DNA from: an uncultured Acidimicrobiaceae bacterium
GTDB lineage: Bacteria > Actinomycetota > Acidimicrobiia > Acidimicrobiales > Ilumatobacteraceae
Assembly: GCA_903904615.1 (NCBI GenBank)
Contig: CAIVDG010000163.1
Span: 1-5,445 of the forward strand
Length of the DNA stretch: 5,445 nucleotides
Direction: 5' to 3'
Made by a program: the position numbers and the translations under genes. Positions 1-5,114 of this stretch are shown here, piece after piece. Position 1 is the first letter of the stretch; every line of letters begins with the position of its first letter. Below the pieces are notes generated by a model, which made no database searches, was not told the DNA's origin, and was given only the letters and a program-made list of their open reading frames with translations.

Positions 1-914
1 ACGGTGAGCGCCACAAACAACACAGTGACGTACGAGATGGAGAACGTGAAAAGTCGCATGGACGCAGCAGGACTGGTGCTTCGACCTAGTGCAATTGTGC
101 CCCACAGGAAAGCCCCACCCAGCACGGCCGCCGAGATGCCATAGACCCATCCCATGTTGCCCACCGGCACCACAGCCAGACTGCACAGAGTTAGTGCAAT
201 TGTGTAACGGACCATTGATGCGATGACTTTTTCGTGGGATTCGACCACGGGAAGCATGGGAACTCCAGCTGCCTTGTAGTCATCGCTGTGCTTAATGGCC
301 AGTGCCCAGAAATGGGGCGGAGTCCACAAGAAGATGAGAAGGAACAACAACCATGGGGTCCAGCCGAGCGAATTGGTGACGGCAGCCCATCCGACCAAAA
401 CCGGAACAGCCCCAGCAGCGCCCCCAATCACGATGTTCTGCTTGCTGGTGCGCTTCAGCCACAGCGAGTAGACGAATACATAGAAGAGGGTGGCCGACAG
501 GGCGAGGATGCCCGACAGCAGGTTTGCCCCCGCCCACAAGACGGCGAAAGCCAGAATTTCCAACGAAATAGCGAAAATAAGGGCATTTCGGGGGGAAATG
601 AGCCCAGTGACCAATGGTCGCGTCTTGGTGCGCTCCATCAGGGCGTCAATATCACGGTCGATGTACATGTTGATGGCGTTGGCACCACCGGCAGCAAGGG
701 ACCCACCGATCAGTGTGATGAGAATGAGGCCAAGGTCTGGCCAGCCACCTTCGGCAACCACCATTGTGGGAACCGTTGTGATGAGCAGAAGCTCAATGAT
801 TCTGGGCTTTGTGAGCGCAATGTAGCCACCAATGACCGACTGTGGGGCGCGACCCGACTCATGGCTTCGCCGTGCGAATCGCGACGGGACGACGGGGCGG
901 ACATTGAGGGGCAC
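1..914 (-). CDS. ctaB: Protoheme IX farnesyltransferase (heme O synthase), C-terminus cut by window edge
   Basis: This integral membrane prenyltransferase moves a farnesyl group from farnesyl diphosphate to heme b, giving heme O for heme-copper oxidases (known for the family). The reverse strand gives 304 codons, still open at the left edge; only about ten C-terminal residues are probably missing. Diagnostic motifs are YIALTKPRIIELLL at residues 31-44, the Asp-rich substrate site NMYIDRDID (82-90, N82/D86/D90) followed by RTKTRP, WLKRTSKQNIVIGGAAGA (152-169), and LWTPPHFWALAI (196-207) followed by D211/D212 and AGVPMLP. Hydrophobic helices alternate with these loops as expected for this multi-span family. 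The start is a GTG at 914-912, the only ATG, GTG or TTG between the upstream in-frame stop (923-921) and the first motif. It has no clear Shine-Dalgarno. The gene is divergent from clpS. Family assignment is secure; the start is less so. Confidence 0.95.
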   Translation of the reverse strand, partial: MPLNVRPVVPSRFARRSHESGRAPQSVIGGYIALTKPRIIELLLITTVPTMVVAEGGWPDLGLILITLIGGSLAAGGANAINMYIDRDIDALMERTKTRPLVTGLISPRNALIFAISLEILAFAVLWAGANLLSGILALSATLFYVFVYSLWLKRTSKQNIVIGGAAGAVPVLVGWAAVTNSLGWTPWLLFLLIFLWTPPHFWALAIKHSDDYKAAGVPMLPVVESHEKVIASMVRYTIALTLCSLAVVPVGNMGWVYGISAAVLGGAFLWGTIALGRSTSPAASMRLFTFSISYVTVLFVALT

Positions 915-1007
915 GGGTACTCATCGTATGGGGGGTAGGCATTGACGACCAATCGCACGCAGAATGTTTCCGTGCCATTCACCACACCCGCCCGCCGTAC
1001 CGCGGTG

Positions 1008-1298
1008 ATGACCCAGGTTGCCGACCCCGACCTGAAGGAACTCACCGACGAAGTGGCCGACCACGACCGCCCGTGGATTGTGCTGGTGTGGAATGACCCC
1101 ATCAATCTCATGTCGTATGTGTCGTTCGTTTTTCAAAAACTATTTGGCTACTCGAAAGAGAAAGCTGATGAATTGATGTTGGACGTTCACGAGAAAGGTC
1201 GCGCGGTTGTTTCCAATGGTCCACGCGAAAAAGCAGAGATCGATGTCTTTCGACTACACGAACATGGTTTGTGGGCAACAATGCAGCAGGACACATGA
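1008..1298 (+). CDS. clpS: ATP-dependent Clp protease adaptor protein ClpS
   Basis: ClpS binds substrates with N-terminal destabilising residues and hands them to the Clp unfoldase (ClpC or ClpA) in the cytoplasm. The 96-residue product matches the usual size. The N-degron pocket is intact: WNDPINLM (28-35) supplies N29 and D30, corresponding to E. coli N34/D35, with M35 at the gatekeeper position. LMLDVHEKGRAVV (56-68) supplies H61, corresponding to E. coli H66. FQKLFGYSKEKA (42-53) is also typical, and the actinobacterial ending LHEHGLWATMQQD is present. I chose the ATG at 1008 because it gives the normal short acidic N-tail. A TTG at 942, with a G-rich run before it, would add 22 residues of low-complexity sequence, and a GTG at 972 is also in frame. 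No strong Shine-Dalgarno precedes the ATG. The stop overlaps the start of the DUF2017 gene. Confidence 0.93.
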   Translation: MTQVADPDLKELTDEVADHDRPWIVLVWNDPINLMSYVSFVFQKLFGYSKEKADELMLDVHEKGRAVVSNGPREKAEIDVFRLHEHGLWATMQQDT

Positions 1299-1780
1299 GA
1301 CGTAAACGTCAATCGGGCCCAATTGAAGCAATAGATAATGGCCTTTTCGAGATTCGCCTGACAGCTGATGAACGCGCAACATTGCTGGGGTTTGTCGATC
1401 AATTAGAAGAAGTCATGTTGGCTCCACCCGACGATCCACGCTTACGTCGTTTGTTTCCCACTGCGTATCACGACAACGCTGAGTTCGATGCCGAGTACCA
1501 GAACTACATGCGCGATGAACTTGCACAATCACGTGCTGCATCAATTCAGACTGTTCGCGAAGTTCTCGGCGTTGAAGACCCTTTGACCGAGAGTCAGTTG
1601 TACGCGTTCATGACCGTGCTGAATAGCTTGCGCTTAGTGCTTGGCACGCTGCTCGATGTGGATGAGGTGGACGACCTCGATCTCATTCCCGAAGACAGCC
1701 CGGCCTACGGACAAGCCCAGTTGTATGAATACTTGGGCTGGTTGCTCGAGTGGACTGTCTCGGCACTTTCAGGGGAATAG
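1295..1780 (+). CDS. DUF2017 family protein, translationally coupled to clpS
   Basis: A 161-residue cytoplasmic protein of unknown function. It matches the actinobacterial DUF2017 pattern: a basic N-terminus (RRKRQ), a strand-like segment (LFEIRLTADE, 17-26), a helix LLGFVDQLEEVM (30-41), the DDPRLRRLFPTAYHDNAEFDAEYQ block (46-69), a helix ending DELAQSR (74-80), and C-terminal helices LTESQLYAFMTVLNSLRLVLG (97-117) and YEYLGWLLEW (144-153). There is no signal peptide or membrane span. The ATG at 1295 overlaps the clpS TGA as ATGA, with AGCAGG about five bases upstream serving as ribosome binding site, so the two genes should be co-translated. An in-frame GTG at 1271 lies inside clpS and is a poorer start. 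The clpS–DUF2017 neighbourhood recurs in actinobacteria, suggesting a role near Clp-dependent proteolysis. That is inference; no catalytic motif is visible. Confidence 0.88.
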   Translation: MRRKRQSGPIEAIDNGLFEIRLTADERATLLGFVDQLEEVMLAPPDDPRLRRLFPTAYHDNAEFDAEYQNYMRDELAQSRAASIQTVREVLGVEDPLTESQLYAFMTVLNSLRLVLGTLLDVDEVDDLDLIPEDSPAYGQAQLYEYLGWLLEWTVSALSGE

Positions 1781-1799
1781 AACCATTTTGGGCGTATTG

Positions 1800-1828
1800 T
1801 TGAGATGCTCCCGATAGTGTCATAGTGC
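1800..1828 (+). promoter_or_regulatory. Possible promoter of the tRNA cluster
   Basis: TTGAGA at 1800-1805 matches five of six bases of a -35 box. CATAGT at 1821-1826 (15-base gap) or TAGTGC at 1823-1828 (17-base gap) could be the -10. Neither is a good match, and GATAGT at 1813 is another candidate. The location, about 20 bases before tRNA-Glu and after the DUF2017 stop, is right for a tRNA operon promoter. Read-through from clpS–DUF2017 is an alternative, since no intrinsic terminator is visible between 1781 and 1848. Confidence 0.3.
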
Positions 1829-1848
1829 TCTCAACCGGAGTCGTTCTA

Positions 1849-1921
1849 GCCCCCATCGTCTAGAGGCCTAGGACACCACCCTTTCAAGGTGGCGGCACGG
1901 GTTCGAATCCCGTTGGGGGTG
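1849..1921 (+). tRNA. tRNA-Glu (anticodon TTC)
   Basis: A complete 73-base cloverleaf. The acceptor is GCCCCCA with TGGGGGT (first pair G-T wobble), the D stem GTCT/GGAC, and the anticodon stem CCACC/GGTGG around loop CTTTCAA, so the anticodon is TTC and reads GAA/GAG. The T arm is ACGGG-TTCGAAT-CCCGT and the discriminator is G73, as expected for bacterial tRNA-Glu. The next bases are CAA, so the 3' CCA is not encoded and must be added by the CCA-adding enzyme. It is the first gene of a Glu-Asp-Phe cluster. Confidence 0.97.
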
Positions 1922-1930
1922 CAAAGAGAC

Positions 1931-1959
1931 CAAGAGGTTTTCTCGCAAGAGGTTCTCTC
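1931..1959 (+). repeat. Tandem direct repeat in the tRNA-Glu/tRNA-Asp spacer
   Basis: CAAGAGGTTTTCTC (1931-1944) and CAAGAGGTTCTCTC (1946-1959) are 14-base copies differing at one base and separated by one base. The AGAGA at 1925-1929 can also pair with TCTCT in the second copy, so the spacer transcript may fold. This could aid processing of the polycistronic tRNA precursor, or be a simple slippage duplication. The repeat is directly visible; its function is unknown. Confidence 0.7.
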
Positions 1960-1961
1960 TA

Positions 1962-2038
1962 GGTCCCGTGGTGAAGTTGGAGTTCACGCCGGCCTGTCAA
2001 GCCGGAGGTCGCGGGTTCGAGTCCCGTCGGGACCGCCA
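1962..2038 (+). tRNA. tRNA-Asp (anticodon GTC), CCA encoded
   Basis: The acceptor GGTCCCG pairs perfectly with CGGGACC. The D stem is GTGA/TCAC with the AGTTGGAGT loop. The anticodon stem CCGGC/GCCGG encloses CTGTCAA, giving anticodon GTC, which reads GAC/GAT. The T arm is GCGGG-TTCGAGT-CCCGT. The discriminator is G73 at 2035, an identity base for Asp, and is followed by CCA at 2036-2038. The mature body is 74 bases plus CCA. It is the second gene of the cluster. Confidence 0.97.
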
Positions 2039-2048
2039 TCAATGGCGG
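2033..2048 (+). repeat. Perfect inverted repeat at the tRNA-Asp 3' end
   Basis: CCGCCAT (2033-2039) and ATGGCGG (2042-2048) are perfect reverse complements around a 2-base centre. The left arm includes the last acceptor bases, the discriminator and the CCA of tRNA-Asp. In the precursor it could form a hairpin competing with the acceptor stem, or mark a 3' processing point. The inverted repeat is visible; any role is inferred. Confidence 0.6.
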
Positions 2049-2095
2049 AAGCGTCATTGAAAATCTGTTCAAACAACGCAAGTTGATTGCAACAC

Positions 2096-2171
2096 GGTCG
2101 AGTAGCTCAGTTGGCAGAGCACACGCCTGAAAAGCGTGGGGTCACCGGATCGACGCCGGTCTCGACCACCA
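2096..2171 (+). tRNA. tRNA-Phe (anticodon GAA), CCA encoded, unusual T loop
   Basis: The acceptor GGTCGAG pairs with CTCGACC. The D stem is GCTC/GAGC with loop AGTTGGCA. The anticodon stem CACGC/GCGTG encloses CTGAAAA, giving anticodon GAA, which reads TTC/TTT. Discriminator A73 (2168) is followed by CCA (2169-2171). The T stem ACCGG/CCGGT encloses ATCGACG, so position 54 is A where nearly all bacterial tRNAs have T. The fold is otherwise complete at 73 bases plus CCA. It is the third and last gene of the cluster and is followed at once by an intrinsic terminator. Confidence 0.96.
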
Positions 2172-2174
2172 TCT

Positions 2175-2205
2175 ACGACGACCTTTGGGGTCGTCGTTTT
2201 TGTTT
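2175..2205 (+). terminator. Rho-independent terminator of the tRNA cluster
   Basis: ACGACGACC (2175-2183) and GGTCGTCGT (2189-2197) form a perfect 9-bp stem around the loop TTTGG, followed by a T-rich run to 2205 (TTTT, G, TTT). It begins four bases after the CCA of tRNA-Phe, so it ends the tRNA transcript and insulates the ATPase gene downstream. Confidence 0.9.
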
Positions 2206-2222
2206 ACAGCGCGTCTAACTGC

Positions 2223-2264
2223 AAGACGTCTTTGACATGTCAGGGAAAGACGCGTTTTTACGCG
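2223..2264 (+). promoter_or_regulatory. Palindrome cluster with -35-like box upstream of the ATPase gene (candidate operator/promoter)
   Basis: Two perfect 10-bp palindromes abut: AAGACGTCTT (2223-2232) and TGACATGTCA (2233-2242). A third inverted repeat follows, CGCGT-TTTT-ACGCG (2251-2264). A consensus TTGACA (2232-2237) spans the junction of the first two. The -10 at 17-base spacing (2255-2260, TTTTTA) is weak; TACTGT at 2268-2273 fits the loose actinobacterial TANNNT form but lies 30 bases from TTGACA. The arrangement suggests a promoter under a dimeric repressor, perhaps responding to the ATPase system. The palindromes are seen directly; regulation is inferred. Confidence 0.4.
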
Positions 2265-2279
2265 GACTACTGTCATGCA

Positions 2280-3821
2280 ATGGCAAATCGACTATTCGCC
2301 CGTCAAGTTTTGGACTCGATAAATCTAGGATCTGAGCAGGGTACCCAAGACCCGCAGGACTACTTCATTGAGTCAACGGCTTGGCTTGATCTCGTGAATG
2401 ACGAGGCAGACTTGATACTTGGTCGCAAAGGTTCGGGAAAGACAAAGTTGTATCGACAATTGCTAAGTGTCAACAGAACCAAAACCAGAAACTTCTCAAG
2501 CCCAACAAAAGAATTTCCAACAAGAGTTGTACCTCTCATCTCATCTCAATTAGATGATGAGTTCAAGGAAATGTTGGCGGTTGCGGGTGACGACGAAGAG
2601 TTGATGAAAACTGGTTGGCTCATGCAAATCGGCGGACTTGCGTGTGTTCATCTCCTCAAACCGCGAATTCAAAACGGTGGCGGAAGTAGCACGGACTTAA
2701 AGAGCCTCAACCATTTCCGCCATCTTCTTGACGACAGTAACTGGAAGAAGTTCTTTGAATTTCATGAACCAGACCTTAAGGCCAATCTGTGGCAAGTTGT
2801 CTTGAAAAAGTTGGGTGGTGTCAAGTCGATGAGGGCGCGTCCAGCTGTCAGAGTTGGACCAGATGGAGTGACTATTGAGCCGAGTATCTATTCGATTGAA
2901 TCGGAAAAAGAAGCCCGAAGCCTGAGACTCTCAGCAATTGAGATGATTCGCTCCCTCAACGAAGTACTTCTAGAGCGCGAAGTACGTATTTGGGTTGTTA
3001 TTGACAGTCTTGATGAACTTCTCTATGGCATCCGTGACCAGCATGCGAATGCTGCCGTCCGCTCCCTCCTGCGTGCAATCCTCGATATCCGAACAATTTC
3101 ACAGGAGTCAAATACGGACAATCTGGTGGGGCTCCGTCTCAAGGTGTTTGCTCGAGACGACGTCATCGAGCGAATGACGATTTCGGCTCCATTTCCTGGG
3201 TTCACAACTATTCCACAGGCACGAATATCTTGGACTAACCGCGAAATTGGTCAGATGATTAGTGATCGCCTCCTTTCATCGCCTCTCGCGCGCGAGTTTT
3301 ATTCCGCAATTCAAGTTCAGAATGAACCAGAAAAGTTTGTTTCACAAGTCTTTACGGGTGATCTCGCGCGTAACTTCGTCGCTGAAGTCACACGGGAACT
3401 TTCTGATGCTTGGAGTTCTCCTTCACCAAGAAACGTCATTGGCTGTCTAAAACGAGCGCTTGACATTTCCCGGAACGAAGGGCACCTCGGCGACAAGTAT
3501 CAAGCGATGACTCCGCTCGTTAGCCAATCGAACATAGATAAAGCTAAAAGTCAAACATCTGTGGCGAGATTGGACGACACAATCAAGGCCGAATACCCAA
3601 ACTTGATTCCGCTAATTGACCGGTTGGGCCACGCACCACACACGTATGCAAATTCTGAATTAATGGCAAAACAACTTGAACTGGCCCCCGACGAATTAGA
3701 AGAAATGCTGTGGTGGTCGGAACTCGCGGGACTAACAAATAAGAATGGACGTCAAATCCAGGTCGGACGCGTCTACAGACCCGCTCTGCATAGCACTACA
3801 TCTGCCACGACTGAGAGATAA
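2280..3821 (+). CDS. P-loop ATPase, Sll1717-like family, function unknown
   Basis: A 513-residue cytoplasmic ATPase. The N-terminus resembles Sll1717-type proteins: an LGSEQGTQDPQDYFIES segment (16-32) leads into Walker A GRKGSGKT (48-55). Walker B is IWVVIDSLDEL (237-247, D242 with D245/E246), and a strand LRLKVFARDDV (285-295) with R292 resembles the sensor region of STAND/AAA-like ATPases. The C-terminal part (about 440-500) looks like a winged helix, perhaps a DNA- or partner-binding module. There are no signal peptide or membrane spans. I chose the ATG at 2280. The reading frame stays open upstream to 2136, but that part runs through tRNA-Phe and its terminator. No Shine-Dalgarno is evident, and TACTGT seven bases upstream would allow leaderless expression. 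An in-frame TTG at 2232 is the main alternative. The gene has no same-strand partner here. The 5' part is poorer in G+C than its neighbours (38% in 2461-2520, hand-counted). A role in phage defence is possible but unproven. Confidence 0.85.
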   Translation: MANRLFARQVLDSINLGSEQGTQDPQDYFIESTAWLDLVNDEADLILGRKGSGKTKLYRQLLSVNRTKTRNFSSPTKEFPTRVVPLISSQLDDEFKEMLAVAGDDEELMKTGWLMQIGGLACVHLLKPRIQNGGGSSTDLKSLNHFRHLLDDSNWKKFFEFHEPDLKANLWQVVLKKLGGVKSMRARPAVRVGPDGVTIEPSIYSIESEKEARSLRLSAIEMIRSLNEVLLEREVRIWVVIDSLDELLYGIRDQHANAAVRSLLRAILDIRTISQESNTDNLVGLRLKVFARDDVIERMTISAPFPGFTTIPQARISWTNREIGQMISDRLLSSPLAREFYSAIQVQNEPEKFVSQVFTGDLARNFVAEVTRELSDAWSSPSPRNVIGCLKRALDISRNEGHLGDKYQAMTPLVSQSNIDKAKSQTSVARLDDTIKAEYPNLIPLIDRLGHAPHTYANSELMAKQLELAPDELEEMLWWSELAGLTNKNGRQIQVGRVYRPALHSTTSATTER

Positions 3822-3853
3822 GCATCCACTTTTTGTGCGATACGAAAACTAAG

Positions 3854-3885
3854 AACAATTGTTTACTGCGACTCGCGCAGTCGCA
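3854..3885. other. Palindrome and hairpin between the convergent ATPase and thioesterase genes
   Basis: AACAATTGTT (3854-3863) is a perfect 10-bp palindrome. It is followed by TGCGACT-CGCGC-AGTCGCA (3867-3885), a perfect 7-bp stem with a 5-base loop that covers the last thioesterase codons next to its stop (3863-3865). In the minus-strand transcript the GC-rich hairpin is followed by GTAAACAATTGTTC, only moderately U-rich, so it would be a weak terminator. On the plus strand no T-run follows. It may still serve the convergent pair as a transcript-end structure. Confidence 0.4.
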
Positions 3886-4681
3886 CCAGGGTCTCTTGCG
3901 CCACCGTTGCCACGTGAGTTCCGTCTTCGTGGAAGACATACCCAAAAGCAAGTCCGCGACCGTTGATGTACGCATGACAGTTCATGTCATACAAATGCCA
4001 AGCACTCGCATCGACGTCTCTGTGAAACCACACCGTGTGATCGAGGCTTGCTGAAAAGAATGCATTCTCAACATTCCACTTCTCACGAAGTTCTGGAACA
4101 CCACGAATAACTGCACCAGTCGGCAAATCGTCTGACAAGTACGCCAATGCACAACGATTCAACAACTGATCGCCACCAAAGTTTTCGGTGGTGCGATACC
4201 AGCCCATGAGTCGACCCGAACCATCGCGGCCATCACTTGACACGATGTCGCGTGGAACATCACGTTGCTCAATGAACGGCGACCACGTTTCTGCTTCTGG
4301 CAATTCGTGGGGGTAAGGAATATCGGCAGGAATTGCAACTGCTGACACCTCTGGTGACGCTTCGGGCAATTGATAGCTGGCTTCCAAGTTCAGAATTGCG
4401 CCGAAAGATTGACGTGCAACGACACGTCGTGTGGAGAAACTGCGCCCATTGCGAATGCGATCAACTTCGTAGCGAACTGTTTCCGAGTTATCTCCGCGAC
4501 GAATGAAGTACGCACGAACAGAGTGGGGAAGAAAACCATCTTCAACAGTTGTTGACGCTGCACGTAGAGATTGAGCAACGATGTGACCGCCATAGAGTCC
4601 GCCCCACGGGTACGGAAAACCCTCGCCCACCATCACATCTGTTCCGTGTGATGTGAGTTCAAAGAGTTTTTCGAGGCTCAC
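3863..4681 (-). CDS. tesB: Acyl-CoA thioesterase II (TesB-like, double hot-dog)
   Basis: This cytoplasmic enzyme should hydrolyse acyl-CoA to free acid and CoA. At 272 residues it matches the TesB family, which has two hot-dog domains. The N-terminal domain has GGLYGGHIVAQSLRAA (27-42), the position of the family's GG-x-x-x-GQ helix, then HSVRAYFIRRGD (53-64) and the NGRSFSTRRVVARQ strand (78-91). The C-terminal domain has ASLDHTVWFHR (211-221) with D214 aligned to E. coli catalytic D204, and VAQETLVR (260-267) with Q262 aligned to Q278. At the third position, E. coli T228, this protein appears to carry H236 (DMNCHAY). The start is a GTG at 4681-4679 overlapping the TGA of the upstream lipoprotein gene as GTGA, implying translational coupling; M17 would cut into the domain. 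The exact acyl chain preference cannot be read from sequence. Confidence 0.92.
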   Translation of the reverse strand: MSLEKLFELTSHGTDVMVGEGFPYPWGGLYGGHIVAQSLRAASTTVEDGFLPHSVRAYFIRRGDNSETVRYEVDRIRNGRSFSTRRVVARQSFGAILNLEASYQLPEASPEVSAVAIPADIPYPHELPEAETWSPFIEQRDVPRDIVSSDGRDGSGRLMGWYRTTENFGGDQLLNRCALAYLSDDLPTGAVIRGVPELREKWNVENAFFSASLDHTVWFHRDVDASAWHLYDMNCHAYINGRGLAFGYVFHEDGTHVATVAQETLVRLRESQ

Positions 4682-5070
4682 GGCGCAGTGACTCGCAGAA
4701 TTGAGATGAGTTCTTCGGACTCGTGGCTTTCAATGTCAAAATCGCCTGTTTTTGTTGCCTGAAACGTCATGGTTCCGGTCTCGCCTTTTTCGATTGAACC
4801 AGTAGACAGGTCGTAGCCGTGAAGATGAACATCGTCATGCCCATCGGGGTTAATAACATTGAGAACAACTTGGGCACCTTGCACCACGTCAATCACTACA
4901 TCGGTGCCGGTGTTCTCGCCAACAGTGATGGTGTACTCAAACGTGTTTGAGTCGGGAACGGTTGTAGCCATTTGTTTGTTTGCAACCGACGATGTGTCGG
5001 ATGAAGAAGAGGTCGATCCGCAAGAGGCGAGAAACAACGCAAGAGTGGTGAATACAAAAATTCTCTTCAT
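4678..5070 (-). CDS. Cupredoxin-like lipoprotein
   Basis: A 130-residue exported protein. The N-terminus is a classic lipoprotein signal: MKR, a hydrophobic stretch to residue 14, and lipobox LASC with the lipidated Cys at 17. A Ser/Thr-rich linker (18-37) and a small beta domain (about 43-128) follow. The domain has FEYTITV (44-50), VVIDVVQGAQVVLNV (58-72), HDDVHLHGYDL (78-88), TMTFQATKTGDFDIESHES (100-118) and ISILRV (122-127). This is a cupredoxin-like fold pattern, and the HLHGYD and ESHES motifs place H82, H84 and H116 where metal could bind. The mature domain has no Cys, so a standard type 1 copper site is unlikely. The ATG at 5070 gives the signal peptide directly; its Shine-Dalgarno is weak. 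It lies 44 bases after pyrE and overlaps the thioesterase gene, so the three are probably one transcript. A role in metal or redox handling outside the membrane is inferred only. Confidence 0.85.
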   Translation of the reverse strand: MKRIFVFTTLALFLASCGSTSSSSDTSSVANKQMATTVPDSNTFEYTITVGENTGTDVVIDVVQGAQVVLNVINPDGHDDVHLHGYDLSTGSIEKGETGTMTFQATKTGDFDIESHESEELISILRVTAP

Positions 5071-5114
5071 AACTTCATTCTTTCAATTCTGAATACGCAG
5101 AACGAAATGTCGGC

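Noticed and set aside
87..204. 13-base direct repeat TAGTGCAATTGTG at 87-99 and 192-204
   Set aside because: Both copies lie in frame inside ctaB and encode TIAL in membrane helices, so shared codon choice explains them better than a functional repeat.
234..938. A 234-codon plus-strand open frame antisense to ctaB
   Set aside because: It is the shadow of the well-conserved ctaB frame, has low-complexity hydrophilic sequence with no recognisable motif, and lacks family resemblance.
710..1111. Minus-strand frame with an ATG near the ctaB N-terminus, including an ATG at 924-922
   Set aside because: These ATGs are out of frame with the ctaB motifs. The correct frame is continuous from the GTG at 914, so no frameshift is needed.
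1889..2086. A 65-codon plus-strand open frame across the tRNA cluster
   Set aside because: It runs through tRNA-Glu and tRNA-Asp and reflects tRNA sequence, not a protein.
2136..2279. 48-codon N-terminal extension of the ATPase frame
   Set aside because: It would overlap the 3' half of tRNA-Phe and the terminator. The conserved part of the protein starts after the ATG at 2280.
2141..3880. tRNA-Phe as an integration site with a duplicated 3' end (att) beyond the ATPase
   Set aside because: No copy of the tRNA-Phe 3' end was seen between 3822 and 3880, and no integrase is present in the window.
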